Positions 1 through 9,761 are shown, counted from the stretch's first letter. The stretch is DNA of 64,000 bases from Mycolicibacterium gilvum (GCF_900454025.1 NZ_UGQM01000001.1:1798001-1862000); one strand, 5' to 3'. Numbers and translations: made by a program. Notes: a model not told the origin generated them from the letters alone.

Positions 1-70
1 GGGTGTCACGGTCGCAGTGCGTCGGCATGGTGCTCGCGCTGGCCGCCGTCGGCATGATCGCGGCGGGTTA
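1..70 (+). CDS. C-terminal end of an unidentified, probably membrane protein (partial)
   Basis: An open frame enters from the left edge and stops with TAG at 68-70. The visible residues are mostly Val, Leu, Ala, Met and Gly (MVLALAAVGMIAAG at the end), which looks like the tail of a final transmembrane helix. The product cannot be named from about 22 residues. This frame is preferred because it gives a hydrophobic stretch and a clean stop about 60 bases before the next start; the other two frames give Arg/His-rich text typical of off-frame high-GC DNA. Confidence 0.4.
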
Positions 71-131
71 GCACCGCCGACCAGAGGGCACAGTGAGACG
101 GAGCGTTACCGCGGGTTAGGGGGTGGGGACC

Positions 132-2445
132 ATGACGGGGTATCGGATTCGCGCCTCTGTGGTGCTCGCAGCAACCCTGCTGGTGCTCGTCAACGGGTTC
201 GCCCCCTGGGGACAGGCCGCCGCGCTGCGCGTCGATGCGATTCTGCAGGTGTGCACGGCGGCCGTCGCCGTCGTGTACGGACTGTGGGTGGCGCGCCGCG
301 TGCACGGCGTCTCCCGCACCTGGCGTCTTCTGGCGGTCGGAGCGGTCGCCGGCCTGCTCGTCGGGGAGCTGGTCTGGTGGGAACCCACCGAGGCGCTGCC
401 GGTGGCCTGGGTGATCCCGTACTGGCTGTTCCTGATCCTCGCGCTGGCATCGATGGTGGTGCTGGCCAGAGCGGGCCGCGGCATGTCCATTCCGGCCGAC
501 GGATCGCTGCGGCACACCGCGGTCATCACCGTCCTCGACGCCGGCGTGGCTGCCGCATCGTTCGCCATCCTGGTCTTCCTCGGTCGCTACGGAGCGTTCT
601 CGGTGAGCTCGTGGCCGCATTCGACCGACCCCTCGGTGGAGATCGGCTATGCGGTGTTTCAGCTCGTGGTCGTGGTCATCGCTGCGGTCGTCGGCATGAT
701 GTACGCCGCCGATCGCCCCTTCCGGTCCAACTTCCTGCAGCTGGCGTGCGGCGTGGTGATGGCCATCTCGTCGGACCGGGTCATCGCGTATTTCGACTCC
801 GTCGGCAACGAGGGCGCCCAGATCTGGGCGGGCGTCGGGGTGGTGCTGGGCCCGCTGCTGATCGCGTTCTCGTTCCGGGAGCGGACCGACGGCATCCGCG
901 GGCCGACCGACACCATGCGGCCGATGGACTGGGCGCAGATGACCCTGCCGTACGCCGGTTTCATCGGCATCACGAACCTGCTGTCCTACCACGTCCTCAC
1001 GGGCAACACCCTGGATCCGGCCGTGGTGATGACCACGCTGGTGATGGTCATCCTCGTCGCGGCCCGGCAGGTCGTCGCGATGGGCGCTCAGCGGCGGCTG
1101 ACGCAGAGGTTGTACGAGGCTCAGCGCGGTCTGGCCCATCAGGTGCACCACGACGCCCTGACCGGCCTGCCGAATCGGCTGATGTTCGCGCAGCGTCTCG
1201 AGGCCGCGGTGCAGCACGGCGACTTCGTGCTGATCTTCGTCGACCTCGACGACGTTCAAAGAGGTCAACGACCGCTTCGGGCACGCCGCAGGCGACGAGT
1301 TGCTCTGCGCCGTGGGCGAGCGGCTCAGACGGCACGTGCGCAGCGAGGACACCCTGGCCAGGATCGGCGGCGACGAGTTCGCCATCCTGATCGACGGTGT
1401 GCGCGACATCCCCGAGCTGATCGCCGACCGCCTGCGGGTGGCCCTGCGGGATCCGTTCCCGGTGCACGGGTCGTCGTTACGGGTGCGCGCCAGCATGGGT
1501 CTGGTCCGGTCGGGAGGAGAGGGCGGCCTGCAGACACCGGACGACCTGCTGCGGCAGGCCGACATCTCGATGTATGCGGGCAAACGCCTCGGCAAGGACA
1601 CCGCCGTCGTCTACCAACCGTCGGCAGGCGTGCGCGCGGAGTTCCCCGCCGCGCTGCGCGAAGCGCAGGGAGGGGTGCCCGACGGCTTCGCGCTGGCCTA
1701 TCAGCCGGTCGTGCACCTGCCGGATCAGACGCCTGCGGCGCTGGAGGCGCTGGCCCGCTGGACCGCACCGAACGGGATCCTCATCGCCCCCGAGACGTTC
1801 GTCGCGGTGGCGGAGGCGTCGGGTCTCGGTGCGACGCTGGACGCGATGGTGCTGGGCCTGGCCTGCCGCGAGGTGAAGGACGCGGGGCTCGACGTGGATA
1901 TCCACGTCAACGTCGGCGCCGCACGGCTGGGTAATCCGACGTTCGAGGAGCAGGTGCACCGCACGTTCGACGAATGCGGCATGGAACCGAGCAGGCTGGT
2001 GCTGGAGATCACCGAAACCGTGCCGATCGTGGACCTCGCCGACGCGGCGGCGCAGATCGAGCGATTCAAAGCGCTCGGCATCCGGATCGCGCTCGACGAC
2101 TTCGGCGCCGGATACAACTCCCTGACCTATCTGCACGCGCTTCCGGTGGACATCGTGAAACTGGATCGCAGCCTGGCGGTCGGGGCGGATCCCGAGCGCG
2201 ACCTGGCGCTGTACCGGTCGGTGATCGGGCTGTGCACCGACCTGGGCATGGACGTCGTCGCCGAGGGCATCGAAACGCAACTGCAGGCCGACACGGTGTA
2301 CGCCGCGGGCTGCGCGTTCGCGCAGGGGCATCTGTTCGGCAAGCCGGTCGCGATCTCGGAACTCACCCGGGGATGGCACGAACCCTCGGGGCAGATCGGC
2401 GGGGGCGGCCGCGAGGTCAATCAGCCCACCAATCAGCCCACGTGA
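132..2445 (+). pseudogene. GGDEF-EAL cyclic-di-GMP enzyme with integral membrane N-terminus, disrupted by a +1 frameshift
   Basis: The N-terminal half (about residues 1-330) is a multi-helix membrane region. It is followed by a GGDEF domain (diguanylate cyclase) with motif GGDEF intact near 1368-1382, and an EAL domain (phosphodiesterase) that includes ALEALARW and a DDFG motif. The frame breaks at 1251-1256: reading GAC GAC GTT CAA loses the domain, while removing one base gives VDLDDFKEVNDRFGH, the normal metal-binding start of GGDEF. Corrected length is about 770 residues. ATG 132 is chosen because a purine-rich stretch precedes it; GTG 123 is an alternative. Downstream, ATG or GTG codons could restart translation of GGDEF-EAL fragments. 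The cause is either a real single-base insertion or a sequencing error; only one base needs changing. Confidence 0.85.
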
Positions 2446-2512
2446 GTCGGTGGCGAGCGTCGGGACCAAATATCGGCTGGCCCATGTTGGAATGCCCGGT
2501 AGTATGAACTGT

Positions 2513-2532
2513 CCCACCGAAAGCCGGTGGGG
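2513..2532 (+). promoter_or_regulatory. Hairpin in the leader of ssrA
   Basis: CCCACCG (2513-2519) pairs with CGGTGGG (2526-2532) just before the mature 5' end of tmRNA. It may be part of the precursor that is removed during 5' processing. A possible -10 (TATGAA, about 2503) lies before it, but no convincing -35 at the right distance was found. Confidence 0.35.
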
Positions 2533-2541
2533 TGTGCGAAG

Positions 2542-2905
2542 GGGCTGAACGGTTTCGACTTCGCGCATCGAATCAAGGGAAGCGTGCCGGTGCAGACAAC
2601 TGACCACCGTAAGCGTCGTTGTAACCAATTAAGCGCCGATTCCAATCAGCGCGATTACGCTCTCGCTGCCTAAGCGAAGCTAATCCGTCAGACCGGGAGA
2701 GCCCTCGACCCGGACCCTGGCGTCATCTAGAGGGACCCACCCACGGGCCCGGTCGCGGGGACCGTGGGGACATCAAACAGCGACTGGGATCGTCATCCTG
2801 ACTTGTTCGCGTGATCAGGAGATCCGAGTAGAGACATAGCGAACTGCGCACGGAGAAGCCTCGAGGGAATGCCGTAGGACCCGGGTTCAATTCCCGGCAG
2901 CTCCA
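2542..2905 (+). ncRNA. ssrA: Transfer-messenger RNA (tmRNA)
   Basis: It rescues stalled ribosomes and tags the incomplete protein for proteolysis, together with SmpB. The 5' end begins GGGGCUGA and pairs with CAGCUCC at 2898-2904, forming the tRNA-like acceptor stem; the T-arm GGGUUCAAUUCCC is at 2883-2895. The tag frame GCC GAT TCC ... GCC TAA (2635-2673) encodes ADSNQRDYALAA followed by stop, differing by one residue (N for H) from the tag I recall for M. tuberculosis. A2905 is the discriminator base. CCA is not encoded, so it must be added after transcription. Confidence 0.97.
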
Positions 2906-2915
2906 CACGGAAGGA

Positions 2916-2948
2916 CGCGGGCCAGAGCGAAAGCTCTGGCCCGCGTTT
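2916..2948 (+). terminator. Intrinsic-type terminator after ssrA
   Basis: A perfect 13-bp stem, CGCGGGCCAGAGC (2916-2928) with its complement at 2933-2945, closes on a GAAA tetraloop and is followed by only three T. This is a very stable hairpin with a short U tail, as is usual in mycobacteria. It also sits after the end of the convergent NYN gene and could serve both. Confidence 0.8.
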
Positions 2949-2975
2949 CGTATTCGGCTCGGCGGCCCCGCGCCC

Positions 2976-3884
2976 CTACGCGTTCTCGCGCAACCGCACC
3001 ATCCGGATCGTCGAGCTCTCGTCCAGCTCGACCACGTCCGACCGGGAGCGCAGGAAATCGCTGAAGGACTTGAACCCCAGGGATTTCTCGCTGAACGACG
3101 GATCCATCCGTTTCATCTGCGCCTTCACCGCCGAGTTGTGCAGCCAGTCGGCGTCGTCCTTCTCCAGACCGATGCGCAGCGCGCGGGTCAGCAGCCCGGT
3201 CGCGCTCGCCTGCGGGTCCGGTTGTTCCGGCTCCTCCGGGGTCTCCGTCGACGGCTCCTCCGCCGTCGACTTGGTGCGCGTGGACCGCCGCTTCGGCGCG
3301 GGCTTCTCGTCGGCCACCGGTTCCGGCTCGAACACCGGCACCCCGGGCAGCGTGTCGTAGGTGACGAACTCGTCGCACGCCGCGGCGAGCATGCGGCTCG
3401 ACGACCCCGCCACGCCGATGCCCACCACGTAGCGGCCCAGCCGTTTGCACCGCTGCGCCAGCGCGATGTAGTCCGAATCGCCGGCGACGATCACCACGTG
3501 GGTGAGGTCGGGGAGGCGGAACATGTCCTCGACGGCGTCGACGGCCAACCGGATGTCGGCGCCGTTCTTGCCGTACGCGGCCGCCGGGAACAACTGCACG
3601 AGATCGACTGCGCGACCGACCAACTGACCGCGGTACCTCGCGTTGATCTCGGCCGACCAGTCGGCATAGGCGCGGGTCAGCACCAGCGTGCCGAACGACG
3701 ATGCGAAGTCGATGATCGCTCCGACGTCGACGGTGGCCCGGTCCAGCTTGTCCCTGACCTCGTCGAAGCCCTTGGCCTTGTCGCGCTGGAACGAGTTACG
3801 ACCGTTGACCTGGTCGTACCGGGACAGCACGATGTTGTCGAAGTCGAGATACACCGCTACGCGGCTCGCGCCGGATTCCGTCAT
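2976..3884 (-). CDS. NYN-domain (PIN-like) putative RNase with C-terminal OST-HTH/LOTUS domain
   Basis: Predicted 302 residues. The N-terminal NYN domain (about 8-165) shows the acidic metal-binding pattern of the family: YLDFDN near the start, NGADIRLAVDA and VAGDSDY. A Lys/Arg/Glu/Pro-rich linker (about 190-225) leads to a C-terminal OST-HTH domain (about 228-300), a module that binds RNA. Known members (LabA/DUF88-like) are ribonucleases or RNA-associated; the substrate here is unknown. ATG 3884 is chosen over an upstream ATG at 3965 because the extra 27 residues are low-quality sequence and would overlap the divergent neighbour's control region. The gene is divergent from the DUF2252 gene, with 89 bases between the starts. 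Confidence 0.88.
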   Translation of the reverse strand: MTESGASRVAVYLDFDNIVLSRYDQVNGRNSFQRDKAKGFDEVRDKLDRATVDVGAIIDFASSFGTLVLTRAYADWSAEINARYRGQLVGRAVDLVQLFPAAAYGKNGADIRLAVDAVEDMFRLPDLTHVVIVAGDSDYIALAQRCKRLGRYVVGIGVAGSSSRMLAAACDEFVTYDTLPGVPVFEPEPVADEKPAPKRRSTRTKSTAEEPSTETPEEPEQPDPQASATGLLTRALRIGLEKDDADWLHNSAVKAQMKRMDPSFSEKSLGFKSFSDFLRSRSDVVELDESSTIRMVRLRENA

Positions 3885-3973
3885 GGCACCCAGTCTCGCC
3901 GACGGGTAGCCCGCCGCGCCCCAGTGCCTCCGAATAGGCCCGAACGTCGCGGTACGAGCACCCATCGGCCACC

Positions 3974-5413
3974 ATGGAAGCCGTGAGTAGCGTCGGCCAG
4001 GGTCGCGAGCCCCTCAGACACACCGTGCTCGCCGATGCGGACAGCGCGGCCTACCACTCCCTGCGTCAACGCCCCGTCACGCGCGCCGAGCGATATGCGC
4101 TCGGAAAGAGCCTGCGCAAGCGGGTGCCTCGCAAATCGCTGGCGGACTGGGCGCCGCGCGCGGACCGGCCCGACCCCGTCCGGCTCATCGAGGTCAACCA
4201 CCGGGGCAGGCTCGGGCAGCTCGTCCCGGTCCGGGTGGGACGGATGATCGCCTCGCCCTACGGTTTCCTGCGCGGCACAGCGGTGGTGATGGCCGACGAT
4301 GTGGCCCGACTCCCGAGCACGGGCATCATGCCGGTCGTGTGCGGCGACTCGCACCTGGGCAACTTCGGCTTCTACGCCTCACCCGAACGTGACCTCGTGA
4401 TCGACCTCAACGACTTCGATGAGGCGCATCCCGGCGGCTGGGAGTGGGATCTGCGCCGGCTGGTCGCCAGCATCTGGGTCGCCGGCCGACACAACGGTGC
4501 CTCCGAGGACGACTGCGAGGCCGCGGTCCGGTCGTGCGTGTCGGCCTACCGCCTCGAGGTGCGCAGGCTGGCCGACGAACCGCTGTTCTCCCGCTCGTTC
4601 ACCCGGATCGACGTCGACCGCCTCGCCGGGGAGGCGGCCGGGCCGCTGGCCGACGAGGTGCGGCGCTCGGCCGCCCGCGCGCGCAACCGCACCAGTGACC
4701 GTGCGCTGCCGCGTTTCACCCAGGAGGTCGACGGGGTCCGCAGGATCATCGAGGAGCCGCCGCTGATCACCCGGCTGCCCGCCCAGGAGGCCGACGCGCT
4801 GGCCGAAGCCCTCGACGCCTACCTGCCGACACTGGCCAGCCATTGGCGGCGGGTGCTCGGCGGCTACACGCTGCTCGACGTCGCGCACAAGGTGGTCGGT
4901 GTGGGCAGCGTCGGTCTGCGCGCGTATGTGGCGCTGCTGGAAGGGTCCTCGCCCGAGGACGTGGTGTTCCTGCAGCTCAAGCAGGCCCGCCGTTCGGTGC
5001 TCGCCCGCTACGTGCACGGCGAATCCGCCTGGCACGCCCATCAGGGTCAGCGGGTCGTCGAGTACCAGCAGGCGTTGCAAACGGTCAGCGATCCGCTGTT
5101 GGGCTGGACGACGGTCAACGGTTTGCAGTTCTACGTCCGGCAGTTCCGGAACATGAAGGGCACCATCCCGCTGGACGCGATGCACCCGAAGGCGTTGATC
5201 GACTACACGGGGGTGGTCGGGCAACTCCTCGCCAAAGGGCACGCCAGGACCAGCGGCGCGTCGATGATCGCCGGGTACCTGGGACGTTCGGAGAAGGTGG
5301 ACATCGCGTTGAGCACGTTCGCCCGCCGGTACGCCGATCAGACCGAGGCCGACCATGCCGCGCTGGTGGCGGCGGTCGAGGACGGCCGTCTGCCCGTCGA
5401 GCGCGGGGTGTGA
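3974..5413 (+). CDS. DUF2252 family protein
   Basis: 479 residues of the DUF2252 family, which is distantly kinase-like. Recognisable landmarks are VVCGDSHLGNFG (about residues 118-129), resembling the catalytic loop of aminoglycoside-kinase-like folds, and DLNDFDEAHPGGWEWDL shortly after, resembling the metal-binding segment. The biochemical role of the family is not established. ATG 3974 gives the longest frame; GTG 3983 is possible. It is cytoplasmic by composition, with no signal or membrane segment. It is followed after 38 bases by the SDR gene on the same strand. Confidence 0.85.
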   Translation: MEAVSSVGQGREPLRHTVLADADSAAYHSLRQRPVTRAERYALGKSLRKRVPRKSLADWAPRADRPDPVRLIEVNHRGRLGQLVPVRVGRMIASPYGFLRGTAVVMADDVARLPSTGIMPVVCGDSHLGNFGFYASPERDLVIDLNDFDEAHPGGWEWDLRRLVASIWVAGRHNGASEDDCEAAVRSCVSAYRLEVRRLADEPLFSRSFTRIDVDRLAGEAAGPLADEVRRSAARARNRTSDRALPRFTQEVDGVRRIIEEPPLITRLPAQEADALAEALDAYLPTLASHWRRVLGGYTLLDVAHKVVGVGSVGLRAYVALLEGSSPEDVVFLQLKQARRSVLARYVHGESAWHAHQGQRVVEYQQALQTVSDPLLGWTTVNGLQFYVRQFRNMKGTIPLDAMHPKALIDYTGVVGQLLAKGHARTSGASMIAGYLGRSEKVDIALSTFARRYADQTEADHAALVAAVEDGRLPVERGV

Positions 5414-5451
5414 AGTTCGCCGATCAGCGGTGATGTCCGTACCCTTCCCCC

Positions 5452-6876
5452 GTGAGCGCTATCGACCCTGACAAGTTGCGCACCTGCCTGCAGGTGCTCG
5501 CCGACATCGAGGCGTTGCCGCCCGAACACCCCGACGCCGTCGCCGTGCGCCGGGCCACGGCAAGCATCTTCAAGTCGGTCCGCAAAGCCCGCCGGCACGC
5601 CAAACGCGACGCCGTCGCCGCGGCCGACCGCGCCGTCATCGCCGCGACCGCCACGGGCGCACCCGGTCGTATCGACGACGAAACCGCCGGGCTGCCGCTG
5701 GTGTCCACCGCCGACGGCGCCACCGCCGGCACGCTGCAGCGGTCCCGGGCCTGCTACGTCTGCAAGACCCACCACACCGTGGTCGACGCGTTCTATCACC
5801 AGCTCTGCCCGAGCTGCGCGGCGCTCAACAGGGCCAAACGCGACGCACGGACCGACCTGACGGGGCGGCGGGCCCTGCTCACCGGCGGCCGCGCCAAGAT
5901 CGGCATGTACATCGCGCTGCGGCTGCTGCGCGACGGCGCGCACACCACCATCACGACCCGCTTCCCGAACGACGCCGTGCGCCGCTTCGCGGCGATGCCC
6001 GACAGCGCGGACTGGCTGCACCGCCTGCGCATCGTCGGGATAGACCTGCGCGATCCGGCACAGGTCGTCGCGCTGGCCGACACCGTCGCCGCGCAGGGCC
6101 CGTTGGACATCCTGATCAACAACGCCGCCCAGACGGTGCGCCGCTCTCCGGGGTCCTACGCGGCCCTCGTGGAGGCCGAGCGTGCCGCGCCGGCAGAACT
6201 CGACCTCGTCGACGTGATCTCGTTCGACCGCGTCAGCGACGCCCACCCCGCTGCCCTCGCCGGAAGCCTGGCCGAGCAGCACACCCCGCACGCGGTCACC
6301 GAGCTCGCGCTCGCGGCACGCAGCGCGTCCCCGGAACGGATCGCGGCGGGCACCGCCATCGACGCCGGCGGGTTGCTGCCCGACACCGCGCCGGTCAACA
6401 GTTGGACCCAGCGGGTGCACGAGGTCGACGCGATGGAACTCCTCGAAGTCCAGCTGTGCAATCAGACGGCGCCGTTCATCCTCGTCAGCCGGCTGCGGCC
6501 CGCGATGGCCGCCTCGTCGGCGCGCCGCAAGTACGTCGTCAACGTCTCGGCGATGGAAGGGCAGTTCAGCCGGGCCTACAAGGGCCCCGGTCACCCGCAC
6601 ACCAACATGGCTAAGGCCGCGCTGAACATGCTGACGCGCACCAGCGCAGGCGAAATGCTGGAGCAGGACGGCATTCTGATGACCGCGGTGGACACGGGCT
6701 GGATCACCGACGAGCGTCCGCATCCGACGAAGCTGCGCCTGGCCGACGAAGGTTTCCATGCCCCACTGGATCTCGTCGACGGAGCCGCCCGCGTGTACGA
6801 CCCGATCGTGCGCGGTGAGGCCGGCGAGGACCTGTACGGCTGTTTCCTGAAGGATTATTCGCCGGGCAACTGGTAA
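5452..6876 (+). CDS. SDR-family NAD(P)-dependent oxidoreductase with N-terminal Cys4 motif and non-canonical active site
   Basis: 474 residues. The N-terminal 130 residues include CYVC...CPSC, a probable zinc-binding Cys4 cluster that plain SDR enzymes lack. A Rossmann domain follows with the glycine motif TGGRAKIG, an acidic LRDPAQV patch and NNAAQT. The position of the SDR catalytic Tyr (YxxxK) reads TNMAK, so Thr stands where Tyr is expected, within PHTNMAKAALNM. I recall this string as conserved in a wider subfamily, so it is probably not a recent mutation. GTG 5452 is the start. The stop overlaps the next start by one base (TAATG), so the two genes are probably co-translated. Confidence 0.85.
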   Translation: MSAIDPDKLRTCLQVLADIEALPPEHPDAVAVRRATASIFKSVRKARRHAKRDAVAAADRAVIAATATGAPGRIDDETAGLPLVSTADGATAGTLQRSRACYVCKTHHTVVDAFYHQLCPSCAALNRAKRDARTDLTGRRALLTGGRAKIGMYIALRLLRDGAHTTITTRFPNDAVRRFAAMPDSADWLHRLRIVGIDLRDPAQVVALADTVAAQGPLDILINNAAQTVRRSPGSYAALVEAERAAPAELDLVDVISFDRVSDAHPAALAGSLAEQHTPHAVTELALAARSASPERIAAGTAIDAGGLLPDTAPVNSWTQRVHEVDAMELLEVQLCNQTAPFILVSRLRPAMAASSARRKYVVNVSAMEGQFSRAYKGPGHPHTNMAKAALNMLTRTSAGEMLEQDGILMTAVDTGWITDERPHPTKLRLADEGFHAPLDLVDGAARVYDPIVRGEAGEDLYGCFLKDYSPGNW

Positions 6877-7460
6877 TGGGTTCCGCCCGCCTTGCGGCCG
6901 TCCTCTGGATTCTCGGGGCGACCGTCTATCTGGTGTGCGAGACCGTCGCGGCAGCGGCAGTCCCGGGATACAGCTATATCACCGACTACATCAGCGAACT
7001 CGGCGTGCGCGAGGTGATGAACGTCGGCGCGTTCATGGTGCACGGGATCCTGTTCGGGCTCGCAGCCGTGGTGCTGGTCCGCGGCTGCCCGCTCATGGGC
7101 GCCCGGGTGTTCCTGATTGCGGCCGTGGCGAATACCGCGGGCAACATCCTGGTGGGTACGTTCCAGAGCGGGACGCCCAACGCGCACTGGCACGTCATCG
7201 GAGCAGGTCTGGCCATCGTCGGCGGCAACGTCGCGCTGATCACGGCGGGGATAGCCGGTCGCGCGGTGCGTGCGCCCACATGGTTTCGCCGGGCGAGTGT
7301 CACGCTCGGTGGTTTCGGGCTGGTGTGTCTGATCGCGCTGATCACCGACGGCGCCAACGGTTCTCGCGCATTGCCGGCCGGCATGGTGGAGAGGGGATCG
7401 GTGTATCCGATCATCATCTGGGAACTGCTCGCCGGCATCACGCTGCTGCGCCGGCGGTAG
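6876..7460 (+). CDS. DUF998 integral membrane protein
   Basis: 194 residues with about six hydrophobic helices. The SYITDYISELG segment after helix 1 and HVIGAGLAIVGGN in the middle fit the DUF998 family, whose function is unknown. It starts inside the stop codon of the SDR gene (TAATG), so the two are translationally coupled. It converges on the cutinase gene with a 2-base gap. Confidence 0.85.
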   Translation: MGSARLAAVLWILGATVYLVCETVAAAAVPGYSYITDYISELGVREVMNVGAFMVHGILFGLAAVVLVRGCPLMGARVFLIAAVANTAGNILVGTFQSGTPNAHWHVIGAGLAIVGGNVALITAGIAGRAVRAPTWFRRASVTLGGFGLVCLIALITDGANGSRALPAGMVERGSVYPIIIWELLAGITLLRRR

Positions 7461-7462
7461 CG

Positions 7463-8245
7463 TCAGGCCGGCGCGCCGCCCGATTCTGCCGGCGTCTCGG
7501 CGAGTTTGCCGACCGCGAAGTCGGCCGCCTGCACCACGAGTCCGTCGGAGATGTAGCGGGCGTGTGCGCCGAGGTCGTTGCCGGGCGAGCACACGAAATC
7601 GCCGGGGACGCACAACTCCAGAGTCTTGGGCTGATACAGCGCACCGATGGTCACGGGCGGTTGCTTGATCATGTCCATGAACCGATCCGACGGCGCGCCC
7701 AGCAGTGCCACCGCGGCGACGTGGTCGGCGATGTCGGGCGGCATCGGCGCAGGAACCTCCGAGAGGGACACCCCGTCGGGAATCAATTCCGTTGTCACGA
7801 AGCCCATCACGGCCGCGCCCTGGGAGTACCCGCCGAGAACGAGCTTGGTGTCGGGACAGTTCATCGCGATCTGCTGAACGTGTGTGCTCGCGTCGGCGAT
7901 GCCTTCGACGGCGGTCGGGAAGTCGGGGCTCGCCGGATAGTCGACGGCGTAGACGCCCACCGTCTTACCGCCGAGTCTGGACCGGAGGTCCTCGACGAAG
8001 GCCTGGCCCATCGCCCCGAGACCGGGCGCCTCGGTCGTGCCGCGCGCGAACACGATCTCGACGTCGGGACATCCGGGGGCCGCGGCGGCGAGTGGTTCGG
8101 GAGCGGGAGCGGCGACGGGCGCGGGAGCAGGGCCCGTCGCAGGCGGTAACGCGGGTTGCGCGAACGCATGTGGTGCGAGCAGAAGGCCGGCGGCCAACGC
8201 CAGCGCGGGGCCTGTGACACCAGCTAGACACTCTGACAGTCCCAC
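7463..8245 (-). CDS. Secreted cutinase-family serine esterase
   Basis: 260 residues. GTG 8245 is preferred because it places a normal signal peptide (hydrophobic core ALALAAGLLLAP, cut near HAFA) at the N-terminus. A Pro/Ala-rich linker follows, then the cutinase domain with EIVFARGT, the nucleophile elbow GYSQG, the catalytic Asp in CVPGDFVC and the catalytic His in GAHARY. Paired cysteines fit the family's disulfides. Mycobacterial members (Culp proteins) act on lipid esters at the cell surface; the natural substrate is unknown. A second cutinase gene lies at 15283-15963. Confidence 0.9.
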   Translation of the reverse strand: MGLSECLAGVTGPALALAAGLLLAPHAFAQPALPPATGPAPAPVAAPAPEPLAAAAPGCPDVEIVFARGTTEAPGLGAMGQAFVEDLRSRLGGKTVGVYAVDYPASPDFPTAVEGIADASTHVQQIAMNCPDTKLVLGGYSQGAAVMGFVTTELIPDGVSLSEVPAPMPPDIADHVAAVALLGAPSDRFMDMIKQPPVTIGALYQPKTLELCVPGDFVCSPGNDLGAHARYISDGLVVQAADFAVGKLAETPAESGGAPA

Positions 8246-8317
8246 GGTCCGATGGTCGCACAGATGCCACGGATCGGCACCCGCTGCGAGGTCCACAGCA
8301 GGGGTGTGTCGCCGGTC

Positions 8318-8794
8318 CTACGCGACCCGCAGCGCCAACGACTCCAGTCGGTCCCGGTTCTCGTCGGGAATCGGTGTCGGCCCGTCGTCGCCGAGCACCA
8401 CGAGCACGGTGTCGCACAGGCTGACGCACCCACCGTCATGAAACAGCGCCGTGGAAGCCACGTACGAGGTACGGCCGACGCGGCCGATCCCGATCGCGGT
8501 GTCGATCACCGACGGCCAGGGCGCCTCCCGCAGGTAGTGCACGACGATCGTCGAGGTGACGATGCGCAGACTGCGGGTCGTGCGGTCGTACACGTTCGGG
8601 AACACCTGTCGGTTCAGCATCGCCCTGGTGTTCTCGTGCAGCGATTCCAATGCCACGTTGTTGAGATGACCGTTGGCGTCCATGTCGCCGAACCGCGTGT
8701 CGACGGCACGGTGAACCGGATAGCACGCCGCGTCGAGCCGTGCCGGATGCGGGCGGGCGACGGTGCTGACGATCGGCGGTGATCCTGACTCCAT
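8318..8794 (-). CDS. Acyl-CoA thioesterase family (hotdog fold)
   Basis: 158 residues, cytoplasmic. The segment RFGDMDANGHLNNVALESLHE matches the 4-hydroxybenzoyl-CoA-thioesterase type hotdog motif, with the catalytic Asp followed by HLNN. It probably hydrolyses acyl-CoA thioesters; the substrate is unknown. It is divergent from the LmeA-like gene with a 79-base gap. Confidence 0.85.
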   Translation of the reverse strand: MESGSPPIVSTVARPHPARLDAACYPVHRAVDTRFGDMDANGHLNNVALESLHENTRAMLNRQVFPNVYDRTTRSLRIVTSTIVVHYLREAPWPSVIDTAIGIGRVGRTSYVASTALFHDGGCVSLCDTVLVVLGDDGPTPIPDENRDRLESLALRVA

Positions 8795-8873
8795 GGCGCC
8801 AAACTATCCGGGCGCGGTGTGCCCGCGGCCGGGGTGGGCCCGCACACCCGATGGCTGGGGCACAATCGCGGAC

Positions 8874-9758
8874 ATGACGAACCCGCGGGATCCCGAGACC
8901 CGGCGCCTCCCGCGTCCGGGTGGGCCCGACGCACCCACCGAGAGAATCCGCCGGCCGCCCCTTCCGCCGCGCCCGTCTCTGCCGCGTACTTCGCCTCCGC
9001 CGACAGCCCCGGCATCGGGCGACAATCGCGGTGGCAGAGGGTTTTTCACCCGGCGGACGAGCACGCTGCTGGCCGTCATCGCCGTCGCCGCGCTCGCCGG
9101 TGGACTGGCCGGCGCGGAACTGTATGCCCGACACCGGGCCGACGCGGTGCTCGTCGGGATCGCCGAGTGCGTCGTCGAGGACGGCACCACGATCTCCTAC
9201 GGGGTGAACCCGCCGTTCCTGTGGCAGCACATCACCGGCCGGTACACGAACATCTCGGTACGCACAGCGGGGGATCGCGTGCAGTCCGCGGACGGGATGA
9301 CCGCCGACGTGACCCTCGAAGACGTGCGCCTGAGCGGATCCGGCGATTCGAAGGGCACCATCGGCGCGTTGGACGCGACGCTGACGTGGACGGCGGCCGG
9401 CATCAAGGACACCGTCGCGGCGAACCTGCCGGGCGTGGGCGCCCTGGTCACCGACGTCACCACCGACCCGTCGGCCGGCACCCTCGAGATGGCTGCGGGC
9501 AGTGCGAGTGTGATCGCGAAACCTGTTGTCGTCGAAGGCAATCTGAATGTCGAGGTGCTCGATGTCACCGGTCCGTTCCCCAAGGATGCGGTGCAGTCGG
9601 CGCTCGACGACCTGACCAGGAAGCTGAACGACAACTATCCGTTGGGGATCCGTGCCGACAGCGTCGAGGTCACCGACGCCGCTGTCGTCGGGTCGTTCTC
9701 GAGCCGGGACGCGTCGATACCGGACGGCGAATCGGACCCCTGCTTCGCCCGCCTCTGA
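8874..9758 (+). CDS. LmeA-like phospholipid-binding protein (DUF2993)
   Basis: 294 residues. A Pro/Arg-rich cytoplasmic N-terminus (about 1-58) precedes one transmembrane segment (TLLAVIAVAALAGGLAGAEL, about 62-81), then an extracytoplasmic DUF2993 domain rich in beta structure. In M. smegmatis LmeA binds phospholipids and supports lipomannan elongation; whether this copy is LmeA itself or a paralogue cannot be told. ATG 8874 is used; upstream in-frame ATGs would overlap the divergent thioesterase gene. Confidence 0.85.
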   Translation: MTNPRDPETRRLPRPGGPDAPTERIRRPPLPPRPSLPRTSPPPTAPASGDNRGGRGFFTRRTSTLLAVIAVAALAGGLAGAELYARHRADAVLVGIAECVVEDGTTISYGVNPPFLWQHITGRYTNISVRTAGDRVQSADGMTADVTLEDVRLSGSGDSKGTIGALDATLTWTAAGIKDTVAANLPGVGALVTDVTTDPSAGTLEMAAGSASVIAKPVVVEGNLNVEVLDVTGPFPKDAVQSALDDLTRKLNDNYPLGIRADSVEVTDAAVVGSFSSRDASIPDGESDPCFARL

Positions 9759-9761
9759 GCG

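Noticed and set aside
2500..2541. A defined sigma-70 type promoter for ssrA
   Set aside because: A plausible -10 (TATGAA) is present but candidate -35 boxes are at the wrong spacing, so only the hairpin is reported.
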